This document shows, piece after piece, positions 1-9,192 of a stretch of 64,000 bases of DNA. Every line of letters starts with the position of its first letter. The stretch's first letter is position 1. The notes below the pieces were generated by a model. The model was not told the DNA's origin and searched no databases. It saw only the letters and a list, made by a program, of their open reading frames with translations. The DNA lies in NCBI GenBank assembly GCA_016699445.1, contig CP064976.1, positions 2,542,001-2,606,000 on the forward strand, in the 5' to 3' direction. Source of the DNA: Deltaproteobacteria bacterium. Its GTDB lineage: Bacteria > UBA10199 > JACPAL01 > GCA-016699445. The position numbers and the translations under genes were made by a program.

Positions 1-430
1 GTTTTAGATAGTAAGAGGCATAATCTTTCCGACTATGTAAATCGTGATAAATGGTGTGACCATCCACCTCAAGCCCGACCAATCTCTTGGGTTTGAAAAA
101 AGCATGTAGTGTGTCTACGTAATAAAAGTTTTTGGAACCTACATCTAAAACCTCAGGTAAAATTTCTGACTGTCTTGAAACAAAATTCCAATTTTTTTGA
201 GACTGATCCAGTAAATGAAGATAAAAATAATTGTCTCGGGTATTTTCTTCCGAAAGTCTTTCTTCATAAGCCATAGAATAGTGTGATTTCAGTTTTAACA
301 TCTCCTCTTGTAGAGGTTTGTCAAAAGCCGAAAGATCTCCCATAGATTTTTCAAAATATCCCGGGCGTGACCAAGAGAGAGTGTGATGAAATTTAAATCG
401 TAAATCATTAAGAATTCTTTTTAAAAACAT
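1..430 (-). CDS. Methyltransferase-like protein, 5' part only (runs off the left edge)
   Basis: The reverse strand is open from an ATG at 430 to the window edge, 143 codons. The N-terminal 80 residues are charged and aromatic-rich. They are followed near residue 92 by LPEVLDVGSKNFYYVDTL and then KPKRLVGLEVDG. This resembles motif I and the acidic end of strand beta2 in class I SAM-dependent methyltransferases, although the glycine-rich loop is atypical (DVGSKN). The rest of the domain lies outside the window, so substrate and function cannot be read. There is no clear Shine-Dalgarno sequence before the ATG; the frame stays open to 494 but contains no better start. It is divergent from the next gene, with 65 bases between them. 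The coding call is fairly firm; the methyltransferase call is tentative. Confidence 0.5.
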   Translation of the reverse strand, partial: MFLKRILNDLRFKFHHTLSWSRPGYFEKSMGDLSAFDKPLQEEMLKLKSHYSMAYEERLSEENTRDNYFYLHLLDQSQKNWNFVSRQSEILPEVLDVGSKNFYYVDTLHAFFKPKRLVGLEVDGHTIYHDLHSRKDYASYYLK

Positions 431-495
431 GAAGTGTGGAGGGTAACATAAATTCCATTGATTTGAAAAACCTTTCTGCCTAGTTCGCGAAAACT

Positions 496-789
496 ATGCC
501 TCATTGTTTTTCGTGTGGAAAAGATGTTCTGATTATTGGTCGAGTCGGTCGCAATGATGTGTGTGAACATTGTGACAGTGATCTGCATTGTTGTCGCAAT
601 TGTGAATATTACGACGTCAAATCCAACAGCGAATGCCGTGAACGCATCACCGATCGGATCAAAGACAAAGAACGCGCTAATTTTTGTGACTTTTTCAAAA
701 TGGGAAATCCTGAGTTTAATGATTCCGAAGCACGCAAGCGAGAAGAAGCCAAACGAAAGCTTGCAGAGCTTTTTGCTAAGAAAAGTTAA
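496..789 (+). CDS. Small cysteine-rich, probably zinc-binding protein
   Basis: A 97-residue protein with CFSC near the start, CEHC at about residues 23-26 and CCRNC at about 32-36. These look like paired metal ligands of a small zinc ribbon. A conserved-looking block ERANFCDFF follows, then a lysine- and glutamate-rich helical tail of about 30 residues. Short proteins of this pattern are, as I recall, a conserved uncharacterised family in deltaproteobacteria; no function is established. There is no convincing ribosome binding site. The gene stands alone between a divergent methyltransferase-like gene and leuB, 65 bases downstream. Confidence 0.65.
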   Translation: MPHCFSCGKDVLIIGRVGRNDVCEHCDSDLHCCRNCEYYDVKSNSECRERITDRIKDKERANFCDFFKMGNPEFNDSEARKREEAKRKLAELFAKKS

Positions 790-854
790 ATTTTTATCCT
801 TCTAAATTTCTCCATGGACATTTTTAACCATTATTCATAGGGCCGTCCCCACTT

Positions 855-1955
855 ATGGCAAAAGCAAAAATACTCGTATTAGCCGGTGACGGCATTGGTC
901 CTGAAGTGATGACGGCTTCCATTGCAGTCATGGAAAAAGCCGCTAAAGGCTCGGGGCTTAAGTTTAACTTTGAACAGGATCTCGCCGGTGGGTGTTCTTT
1001 TGATCAGAATGGTACTCCGCTGACCGATGATGTCTTGAAAAAGGCCAAAAAGGCTGACGCCGTCTTGTTGGGTGCTGTGGGTGGACCCAAGTGGGATACA
1101 TTGCCTCATGAACAACGCCCAGAACGGGCTCTGTTAGGGCTCCGAGCGGGTCTTAAACTCTTTGCCAATCTCCGACCTGCTAAAATTATTCCGGCTTTGA
1201 TCTCCGCCTCATCTCTGAAGCCTGAAATCGTTGGTGGGATTGATCTTTTGGTTGTGCGTGAGCTGACAGGTGGGATTTATTTTGGAAAACCACGAGGTCG
1301 TAAAGAGATCAAAGGAGGCTTCAAAGCCTTCAATACAGAAGTGTACTCCACACCTGAAATTGAACGCATTGCTCGGGCGGGTTTTGAAGCCGCTCGTGTA
1401 CGCCGTAAGAAACTGACCTCAGTTGATAAAGCGAATATACTGGAAAGCTCGATTTTGTGGAGAGAAGTCGTTAATCAAATTGCTAAAGAATATCCCGATA
1501 TCCAAGTGGATCATATGTACGTCGACAATTGCGCGATGCAGTTGGTGCGCAATCCCAAACAGTTTGACGTCATCGTGACCAATAATATTTTTGGGGATAT
1601 TTTATCCGATGCTGCGGCCATGTTGACGGGATCGATCGGTATGCTGCCATCATCGTCATTGGGTGAGAAGAAAAACCGTCTAGGTTTTCCTCAAGGTATG
1701 TATGAGCCGGTCCACGGAAGTGCTCCGGATATCGCAGGGAAGGGGATTGCTAATCCTTTAGCGACGATTCTTTCATGTGCTTTGATGCTACGCTATTCTT
1801 TGGGTCGTGATGATATTGCTCAAAAAATGGAAAAAGCGGTCGAAGTAGTTCTTCAAAAAGGATACCGCTGCGGGGATATCATGGTCAGTGGGGAAGAAGG
1901 AAAAATCAAAGTAGGCACACAAGAAATGGCTGATGCCGTAATGAAGGAGCTATAA
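855..1955 (+). CDS. leuB: 3-isopropylmalate dehydrogenase
   Basis: Oxidatively decarboxylates 3-isopropylmalate to 2-ketoisocaproate with NAD in leucine biosynthesis (cytoplasmic). The 366 residues match the usual family length. Visible hallmarks are the start strand [14 protein letters not shown], the substrate-binding stretch [16 protein letters not shown] at about 134-149, and the metal and cofactor signature [18 protein letters not shown] at about 236-253. [19 protein letters not shown] near residue 285 is the classical NAD-contact region. It is immediately followed by asd (one base between), a pairing also seen in deltaproteobacteria such as Geobacter, so the two are probably co-transcribed. 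leuA, leuC and leuD are not in the window. Confidence 0.95.
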   Translation: MAKAKILVLAGDGIGPEVMTASIAVMEKAAKGSGLKFNFEQDLAGGCSFDQNGTPLTDDVLKKAKKADAVLLGAVGGPKWDTLPHEQRPERALLGLRAGLKLFANLRPAKIIPALISASSLKPEIVGGIDLLVVRELTGGIYFGKPRGRKEIKGGFKAFNTEVYSTPEIERIARAGFEAARVRRKKLTSVDKANILESSILWREVVNQIAKEYPDIQVDHMYVDNCAMQLVRNPKQFDVIVTNNIFGDILSDAAAMLTGSIGMLPSSSLGEKKNRLGFPQGMYEPVHGSAPDIAGKGIANPLATILSCALMLRYSLGRDDIAQKMEKAVEVVLQKGYRCGDIMVSGEEGKIKVGTQEMADAVMKEL

Positions 1956-1956
1956 A

Positions 1957-2976
1957 ATGAAAAAGAAAGAAACATACAATATTGCCATCATTGGGGCTAC
2001 AGGAGTGGTGGGGCGTGAGATGATTGAGATTCTGGAAGAGAGACAGTTTCCTGTGAATGAGCTGCGTCTCTTGGCTTCTGAAAAATCAGTCGGTCAAAAA
2101 ATTTCATTTAAAGGCAAAAGCTTAACTGTAGGTCTGGCTGAAGAAAAATCTTTTGAAGGCATGGATATGGTGATGGGTGACACGCCTACAGAAGTCTCAA
2201 AGATGTTTGCTCCCATGGTGAAAAAAGCAGGTGCTGTGTTTATTGACTGCTCAAGTGCTTTCCGTGCGGATCCGAAAATTCCATTGGTTGTACCTGAAGT
2301 GAATGGAGAAGCAGCTCTTGCTCATGATGGAATTGTGGCAGGACCTAATTGCTCTGCTATCCCTGTCGCAGTGGCTGCTAAGCCAATCCATAAGAAATAT
2401 GGTATTAAGAGAATGGTGGTTTCGACCTACCAATCAGCCTCAGGTGCCGGAAAAGGTGGTATGGATGAATTGGCGGCTCAGACGGTTGCTCTTTTAAATA
2501 GTAAGGAAATTCCTCTCAAAGTTTTCGCTCATCGTTTAGCCTTTAACGTCATTCCTCAAATCGATGCCTTCTTGCCCAATGGTGATACGAAGGAAGAAGA
2601 CAAGATTATGAAAGAATTGAGAAAACTCTTGAATGCTCCTGAATTAGCCTTGGCTTGTACGGCTGTCAGAGTCCCTGTCATGTGTGGACATTCGGCGACG
2701 GTGAATATTGAGTTGGAAAAGAAAGCTTCAGCTCAGGAGATTTCTCTGTTATTAGAGAAGGCTCCAGGCATTGTGATTCGAGATGATATGGCGAAAAAGC
2801 AATACCCGATGCCGATGGATATTGCTGGTACCGATGAAGTGTATGTCGGTCGTATTCGCGAAGATCATTCGATTCCCAATGGAATCAACCTCTGGGTGTG
2901 TGCCGACAACCTCAGAAAGGGAGCTTCACTCAATGCAATTCAAATTGCCGAATACCTTATCAAAAATCCTTCTTAG
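1957..2976 (+). CDS. asd: Aspartate-semialdehyde dehydrogenase
   Basis: Reduces aspartyl phosphate to aspartate semialdehyde with NADPH, feeding lysine, threonine, methionine and diaminopimelate synthesis. The 339 residues contain the N-terminal nucleotide-binding motif IIGATGVVGREM, the nucleophilic cysteine in GPNCSAIP (Cys132), the STYQSASGAG loop near 155 and the late RVPVMCGHSA segment carrying the conserved histidine. The start lies one base after the leuB stop. Its last 44 bases overlap the start of the next gene in another frame, which points to translational coupling. The length and all key residues are normal. Confidence 0.95.
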   Translation: MKKKETYNIAIIGATGVVGREMIEILEERQFPVNELRLLASEKSVGQKISFKGKSLTVGLAEEKSFEGMDMVMGDTPTEVSKMFAPMVKKAGAVFIDCSSAFRADPKIPLVVPEVNGEAALAHDGIVAGPNCSAIPVAVAAKPIHKKYGIKRMVVSTYQSASGAGKGGMDELAAQTVALLNSKEIPLKVFAHRLAFNVIPQIDAFLPNGDTKEEDKIMKELRKLLNAPELALACTAVRVPVMCGHSATVNIELEKKASAQEISLLLEKAPGIVIRDDMAKKQYPMPMDIAGTDEVYVGRIREDHSIPNGINLWVCADNLRKGASLNAIQIAEYLIKNPS

Positions 2977-4880
2977 TTTTTTATTACTCTTCATTTCTAT
3001 TAGTCGTCTGGAAGCCTATCCGGATCAAGAGCGAGCGGCTCTCTCATCTTTGTTGAGCTCACAGGCAACCTCTATGGCTCTAGAGAGTAATAAATATCTC
3101 TATGTGACTTATGGAACGGGTATTAAACGCATTGATCTATCAACATGGGAATTGGCAACGGATCAGATACCCGATTTGACAGACCGCACGTCTTCCAATG
3201 GACCAAATCTGACAGGAACTATCAATGGTTTGGCTGTGAAGGATCGAACACTTTTTGCCACACAGTCTGATGGGGACATTATTATTGTTGATTTAGATCA
3301 TGTGACGTCTGTGCCGACGACTGTGCATATTACTTCAGGATCTTCTGGAGCTTTAGGGGCTGTTGTGGCGGATCCTGAAACAGGTACAGATGACGATAAA
3401 CTCTATATTTTGGATAAAGCGACCAATGGAGTTTATATTTACGATATCAGTCTTCAGACGGCTTCTCGGTTTTCACTTTTGGATGAACTTGCTGTTTCTG
3501 TAGCGCCTACATCTTTAGTATTTATGGCCAATACTGATGTGCCTGATAAAATATTTATCACTTCAAGCGCAGGCCTTGTATTTACTATCTATGAGGGCAC
3601 GGCTTCTGTTGGAGGACGTACACGGCTCTCTCCTACCAGCAAAGAACTCCCATCTGCAGCTTTGACTCCTGATAATAAATTTTTACTCGTTGTTAATTCT
3701 ACAGATAATAAAGTTCATGTAATCGATGCTGGATCTTTATTGGAAGTTGACACGGATACAGATAGTACCAGCAATAAAGCTATTTTATTGCCTGACAATG
3801 GCTCTCTTAAAAGTATTTCTATTATTAATGTCACTCATCCTACAGATACCTATGCCTATGTGACAGGTGCTAATGGAGTCTCTGTCATTGATTTGAATAT
3901 TTCCAATGGCACTTTTGATCTGCCTGTTTCTGTGTTGGATTTTAATCATACGGGACCCTCAGACACAGCCTACAATCCAATGGCGATTACTTCGCCTGGA
4001 CTCATTACAAGTACGGTCGATCATAATCTTATCACCAGTAACGGCAATGCGACATTCTCTGTTATTTCAGACAATCCTTTTGTCACCATTGGAAGCTCTT
4101 CTTTAGGAACAGGTACGTTGTCATCGACAGGATCCTATACACTGACATTTCAATCGGATGAAGTGGGAACATATTCGGTCAAAGTGGGTGGGTCTTTGAT
4201 AAGTTCTGGGACAAGTGCTGGCGCTGGTACAGGAACTGAAGTGGCCAGTGGGACTATCAGTACAGCAGATGAAGATGTGACGACATCCAGTATTAGCTAC
4301 AATTCATCATTATATTCCGAAGGTGAAAATCTTATTTATATTTTTGTGACAGATTCTAATGGGAATATTGGTCATGATGCCAAGACGATTACAGTAGATA
4401 CCCCACCACCACCTGTCACAATCACTTCTACAGGTTTTGGAAATAATTTTATCACGGTTACTTTTAATCGTCTGACAACGTCTGATTTGAATCATTACAA
4501 TATATATGTGGCGACAAGCGCTTCTGCTGTACAGACAGCTACGACGGCCTCAGCTACTGTATCACAGCCTTCTTCCGGAAGTAGTGTGACAGCAACAGTT
4601 TCAGGACTTACCAATTTGACAACGTATTATGTGGCTATAGAATCTGTTGATAATTGAGGTACAGCGAGTACTCGAGTATCGACTTATTCTGATGGCGCCA
4701 CTTCTGTGACAGCGATACCTGAAACTACCTTTGGTCTTTTGGGTGCTGTTGGAGAGCATGGGTGTACACTGATTGATAACCATTTACTGACAACTTCATC
4801 TTCATCTCAAAAATCATTTCTTTTGTTTTTTATTTTGACGCCTCTATTACTGCTTTTAATTCGATCTTCTGAAAAAATAG
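2933..4880 (+). CDS. Secreted beta-propeller/fibronectin-like protein with C-terminal sorting tail; interrupted by an in-frame TGA
   Basis: The chosen ATG at 2933 lies inside asd, follows AAAGGGAG and starts a good signal peptide (hydrophobic LLSFLLLFISI, cleavage after LEA at residue 28). Then come propeller-like repeats of the type LYVTYGTGIKRIDL, VYIYDIS, KVHVIDAG and VSVIDLN, an Ig-like stretch, and a fibronectin III-like domain ending TTYYVAIESVDN. There the TGA at 4655-4657 stops the frame. The same frame then continues for about 70 codons: a serine-rich linker, a GEHGCTL motif, a hydrophobic span FLLFFILTPLLLLLIR and basic residues, resembling C-terminal sorting tags cleaved by intramembrane proteases. 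Removing one A from the six at 4872-4877 would place a natural TAG right after IRSSEK (end 4880). The function is unknown; a surface or envelope-attached protein is inferred. Confidence 0.6.
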
Positions 4881-4885
4881 CCGGG

Positions 4886-5514
4886 AAGAAATATTTATTT
4901 TTGATTATCGCTCTTTTGCTATCATCGTCACTTTTTGCAGATGATTCCAATCCTCGTCATTGGACATTGGAACTGCAAGGAGGCGTTTGGCAACCAACGG
5001 ATGCAACGACCAAAAATTATTTAGGCTCGTGTTGTGATCCTTTGGGAAAAGCTTCTTTTGGTTATCTTTTAACAAGATGCTTGGAGTAGAGTTGGGGTCA
5101 GGTTTTATTGGCTCTGGAGGTACTTCTGTAGGATTGAGCAGTGGAACGTCGTCGAATACACGATTTAATTTTTCCATGATTCCGATATCAAATGACATCT
5201 CTTTTAGAGGGCATTTTAAAGAGTCTCAGCTGTTTATTCCTTATGCTAAATTTGGCCCTGATTATGTTTTTTTTCGAGAAAACAATCAGGGCAACATTAC
5301 TAAAGGCTGGAAAACAGGTTTGCATGGTACCATTGGTGTGGGTTTTGATTTAAGTCGTGTCGACGAGCTTTCTAAAAGTGCACGTGATGACGTTGGAATG
5401 AACGATGTCTATTTTATTGTGGAATCACGTTATGGATGGATCAATGGATTTGGATCTTCAGGCGTAGATCTTTCGGGTTTCACTTGGACAGGTGGCCTCT
5501 TGTTTGAGTTTTAA
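4886..5514 (+). pseudogene. Outer-membrane beta-barrel-like protein; start codon missing and frameshifted
   Basis: The reading frame from 4886 encodes KKYLFLIIALLLSSSLFA followed by DDS, a textbook signal peptide, then HWTLELQGGVWQP. This is typical of small outer-membrane barrels. No ATG or GTG begins it: the codon where ATG is expected is AAG at 4886-4888, and TTG at 4901 is the only weak alternative. The frame ends at 5089. The barrel continues in another frame from 5077 (MLGVELGSGFIG) and ends at 5514 with GLLFEF, the terminal-Phe strand expected for BAM recognition. Adding one T to the run at 5067-5070 joins them as GYLFNKMLGVELG. It is either a decayed gene or a sequence-error cluster. 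The ligand or role is unknown. Confidence 0.55.
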
Positions 5515-5520
5515 TTTTTC

Positions 5521-6297
5521 ATGCGAACCCTCAAGCTGATTATTCAATATCAAGGCGCACAATTTTCAGGATGGCAGATTCAACCTGAAAAAAGAACGGT
5601 TCAGGGTGTCGTCCAGGAAATATTGAGAAAAATTTTGGATGAATCTGTGGATCTGGTGGGTTCTTCACGGACAGATGCTGGCGTGCATGCTTTAGGGCAA
5701 GTCGCTCATATCAAAACTAAAAGTAGGATGCCGATGGCCAAGCTACATCACGCTTTAAAGCGGATGTTGCCCAATGATATTTCTGTGATTAAAATTTCTG
5801 AAGAGAGAGAGACTTTTCATTCCCAAAAAAGTACAAAGAAAAAAACTTATCGTTATTGGGTTTGGAATAGTTCGATAGGTCATCCTCAATTAGCTTGGAT
5901 GAGTTGGCAAATCCCTACACCTCTAAATATTTTAAAAATGAAAAAAGCAGCACGCTATTTAGTAGGAACGCATGATTTTATGGCTTTTCGTGCGGCAGAT
6001 GCTTCAACCAAAACTTCTGTGCGTACTATTTATAAAATTCGATTTCGATCTCAGTTGAAAAACACGTGGGCATTTTCTTTTTTTGGGAAAATTTCAGGGC
6101 AATTTTTTTGTATCGAATTTACCGGCAGTGGATTTTTAAAAAACATGATTCGCAATATCATGGGGACCTTGGTGGATGTAGGTCGAGAGAAAATTCCTCC
6201 GGAAGAAATGAAGAAAATTCTACTTTCAAAAGACAGGAGAAATGCCGGGATGAAAGTCCCAGCTCAAGGTTTGTTTTTGGTTAAGATTGATTATTAA
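5521..6297 (+). CDS. truA: tRNA pseudouridine(38-40) synthase
   Basis: Converts uridines 38-40 of the tRNA anticodon stem to pseudouridine. The 258 residues are typical. The catalytic aspartate sits in SSRTDAGVHALGQ (Asp52). The substrate-binding QYQGAQFSGWQ is at the N terminus, and the late GSGFLKNMIRNIMGTL helix near 205 is family-specific. leuB-asd-truA is a known deltaproteobacterial order. Here the two exported-protein genes are inserted between asd and truA. The stop overlaps the converging 3' end of the next minus-strand gene by four bases. There is no strong ribosome binding site. Confidence 0.95.
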   Translation: MRTLKLIIQYQGAQFSGWQIQPEKRTVQGVVQEILRKILDESVDLVGSSRTDAGVHALGQVAHIKTKSRMPMAKLHHALKRMLPNDISVIKISEERETFHSQKSTKKKTYRYWVWNSSIGHPQLAWMSWQIPTPLNILKMKKAARYLVGTHDFMAFRAADASTKTSVRTIYKIRFRSQLKNTWAFSFFGKISGQFFCIEFTGSGFLKNMIRNIMGTLVDVGREKIPPEEMKKILLSKDRRNAGMKVPAQGLFLVKIDY

Positions 6298-8144
6298 GCG
6301 CCAGCTCCCGAGTCTGTTCCACCTGTACCAGAACCAAAAGTGGGATGTTGCCATGTGGTATTGGTGTCGGAGAGTGATGAAGTACCCCCTGAGAAGAGAC
6401 CAGCAAATTCTGTTTCCTTACTGCGGAAAATTCCCATGGCACCACTGTAGATGGCATCAGAACCTCGATTCAAGGCATTGGTCATATTGTCAACCTGACT
6501 TCTGTAATAAGCGCGCATGCTGGCATCTGCAGTTGAATCAGGTGTATTTGTTGTGCTCCAGTCTATAACTCGGCGACTTTCACGAGCCAAGGCATTATCT
6601 TCGATACTGATACTGTCAGAAGCTTTACTATTACTATAATCAAATCCACCTTCACCACCATCGACATGTGCACGAGGATCGTCTCCATCTACAATGATGA
6701 CGTCATTTCCGGCATTGCCTCGAAGTGTTTTTTCAAAACTACCTCTGGCTGCTTTGCCACCACCGAAAATGAAGTCGTTTCCATCACCACCATCAATAGT
6801 TAAAGCACCTGTTTCGGCACCACCGCCTACAATAAAGTCATTACCACTACCACCTAAGATTGTAGCTGCACCGCTACCTTCTTGCTTAAGATAGTCTCCA
6901 CCATTACCCGCTTGGATATGACCGCCTTTAAAGCGAATCATGTTGTGACCACCATTGCCGCCTGTCCAATCCAGATTGACAGTGGCTGCATTCCAATATT
7001 GACCCACTTCACCACCTTGAAACTTTAGGGTGCCCAAAGAGGGGTTGGGTGGTGTTCCAATATTTTCCATATATTGTTTTGCATTGACCAATCGGTAAGT
7101 AGCCAGCACGGCGCCTTGAGGTGTCGATCGAAGTTTTACTAAAACATCTCCTCGATGATTCGGATCTTCTAAAACTTCAACTGCCCGTACAGGTTGCCCT
7201 CGGTAAGAAGAAGGAGCTGTGAATATGCTATTTCCTAAACTTCCACTCTTACGATAAACAATTTCATCGTTCGTACTGCTGGCTGTATCTGCTCTCCAGC
7301 TAGAATCGGAAGGGAAGGGAGGGTTGGCTGTTGCTGTAGGATTGGTGGCTCGTGCGGAAAATTTAATACCTCCAATAACAGCTCCTGTATTATCTCTATT
7401 AGCAGCGATATTATTTTCGTTCATGTTGCTGAAATAGGGCTGATTGACTTCGCCACCACGGAGATAAACACGTCGTACCATTTTTCCATCTTCATCAAAT
7501 GCATTTTGAATCTCATACTCTCCCACAAAAAGTGATGATCCATCACGTCTCATCGCAATATCGCCACTCACATCATTCAAAATAACATCACCTGTGCCAC
7601 TAGCTCTTCCACGGCCACCATTTAATGTTTCTGCTGTGGTTGAAGGATCACCAAAACCTTGCTCAGATCCTATAATAGCTGCTTCAGGAGCTACGGGTTG
7701 TTGTTGGTATCTGAAACGACCAGAAGTATCCATCTCTTCAAGCCAATCGAGTTCACGTTGATCTCGGGAGAGTTCTCTTTCGGCAACACGAATTTGTCTT
7801 AACACTTCACGAGCTGCAGCTTTTTGTTCAGGAGTTCCATGAGCGACTAAATCGTTTAAAGCATCTTTGCGATCGTTGGCTAAGTCGACAACAGCTTGGA
7901 GACTATCAATGCGATCTTGTAACCAATCATGACGAGCCACACCATTTCCTCCTTCAGCCATAGGAGGTGGTATATCTCCTGTGTCTGTTGGATCTGTTTG
8001 TGTAGAGATGGAATTTGTAGAAATCGAAACTCGTGGCTCAAATCGAATATCTTGATAAGTACGCGTCTCACGCACTCTAGAGGGTTCTATGGCTCCTCGA
8101 TTGACTCTGACATCTGTTGAATTGTTTAGTCCTTGTATCGACAC
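6294..8144 (-). CDS. Glycine-rich RTX-like (hemolysin-type calcium-binding repeat) protein
   Basis: The 616 residues begin at GTG 8144, which is firmly set by AGGAGG six bases upstream. A low-complexity N terminus is followed by a charged coiled-coil-like helix at about 75-140. A long beta-rich middle leads to glycine-aspartate repeats around 400-510 (GGSGNDFIVGGG, GGDGNDFIFGGG, GNAGNDVIIVDGDD). These match the GGxGxDxx calcium-binding nonapeptide of RTX proteins. There is no signal peptide, which fits type I secretion, but no transporter genes are nearby. The C-terminal tail is rich in Ser, Gly and Thr. The target and activity are unknown. The gene converges on truA. Confidence 0.7.
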   Translation of the reverse strand: MSIQGLNNSTDVRVNRGAIEPSRVRETRTYQDIRFEPRVSISTNSISTQTDPTDTGDIPPPMAEGGNGVARHDWLQDRIDSLQAVVDLANDRKDALNDLVAHGTPEQKAAAREVLRQIRVAERELSRDQRELDWLEEMDTSGRFRYQQQPVAPEAAIIGSEQGFGDPSTTAETLNGGRGRASGTGDVILNDVSGDIAMRRDGSSLFVGEYEIQNAFDEDGKMVRRVYLRGGEVNQPYFSNMNENNIAANRDNTGAVIGGIKFSARATNPTATANPPFPSDSSWRADTASSTNDEIVYRKSGSLGNSIFTAPSSYRGQPVRAVEVLEDPNHRGDVLVKLRSTPQGAVLATYRLVNAKQYMENIGTPPNPSLGTLKFQGGEVGQYWNAATVNLDWTGGNGGHNMIRFKGGHIQAGNGGDYLKQEGSGAATILGGSGNDFIVGGGAETGALTIDGGDGNDFIFGGGKAARGSFEKTLRGNAGNDVIIVDGDDPRAHVDGGEGGFDYSNSKASDSISIEDNALARESRRVIDWSTTNTPDSTADASMRAYYRSQVDNMTNALNRGSDAIYSGAMGIFRSKETEFAGLFSGGTSSLSDTNTTWQHPTFGSGTGGTDSGAGA

Positions 8145-8380
8145 TGAATCCTCCTAAAGATTCATGATAATCCACTCACTCTAGGGGGATAAATGCAAGC
8201 AAAGTGCCAGAAGATGCTTTGAAGAATAGATTGTAACTATACGATAATAAAGCATAATATATTTTATCTGAGAAGGGGGTAGGGTGTGACGTTGAGTTTT
8301 AACATACATTTTGGGGTGAAGAATCCCCACAAGCTTTCTTGACAAAGTGCGTCGAAATGTTTCAATCAGGCCGCCTTGAT

Positions 8381-9192
8381 ATGAGATTTTTTAAATTATT
8401 TTTTCCAACGTTTATTCTCTTTTTATTATTATTTGTCCCTTTGTCTTATGCCGTTGAAGAAAATCCTAATACAGATCCTCTGACAAAATCTGTTATGGTA
8501 GAATTTGATAAGCATAATTACAAAAAACTGATCAAAACTTACGAAGACTATAAAGAAAAAAATCCTCAAAAATATATCCCATTAAAAACTCGAGCTATTT
8601 ATTGCCAAGCTTTAGCTGATGTTGGGGATCTCGAAGGTGCTATTCGCAATTTAAAAGAACTGACTCAAGATTGGCCCATACGTTTGGATGTTATTAAACT
8701 GCAATATGACTTGGCTAATTTGCTGTTCATGCAAGGTTTGAAAGATGAAGCTAAAGATGAGTACGAAAAGATTTTACTCAAGCAGAAGAGTATTCTCAGA
8801 TTGTTCAAAAATCAAAAGAGCGTCTTTCTCAACTGAGACAGGTTGAAACTAAAAAGAAAGATCAAACAAGCTTGAAGATTTTAGAAATCGAAACATCTTT
8901 GGAAGTAGGAGAAACTTCCAAAGAGAGTGTTAACTTTTTAAACAAAGTCATTTCAGAAGAACCTTATACTCGAAACGCTTCACGTGCTCGGAATGTTCTG
9001 CAAAAAACAAATGAACTTCGCATCAGAAAATGCAGAGCCCTTTTGGACGAAGCCCGTCGTCTTTTTGATGAAGAGAAAAAATACGAAGAAGCCCAAGCTC
9101 TTTTGGAAGTCATTGATAGTGATTATTCCGATATCGCCGAAGCCCCTTCGGTTGATGCTCTCAAGAAAGTGATTAAAGAAAAAATTAAATAG
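8381..9192 (+). CDS. Exported TPR-like helical protein, frameshifted
   Basis: The frame from ATG 8381 gives a signal peptide ([18 protein letters not shown]) and helical repeat pairs, and stops at 8836. The downstream frame that ends at 9192 contains [21 protein letters not shown] and further helical repeats. Adding one A to the run at 8766-8769 (GAAAAG) joins them as [13 protein letters not shown], giving about 270 residues. The helices resemble tetratricopeptide or tol-pal accessory proteins; the partner is unknown. ATG 8357 is an alternative start. No clear Shine-Dalgarno is present. A TTGACA box at 8339-8344 may be its -35 element. It overlaps the converging metK by eight bases. Confidence 0.6.

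Noticed and set aside
4655..4657. Selenocysteine at the in-frame TGA
   Set aside because: The codon is in a fibronectin-like loop with no redox motif, and no selenocysteine insertion hairpin is evident just downstream.
4706..5089. Separate 127-residue gene
   Set aside because: Its first part is the in-frame continuation of the 2933 gene after TGA and its last part is the N terminus of the barrel gene; the apparent GTG start has no support.
8872..9192. Independent small gene starting at TTG 8872
   Set aside because: Coding similarity extends upstream of that TTG in the same frame to about 8770 and joins the preceding gene after a one-base correction.
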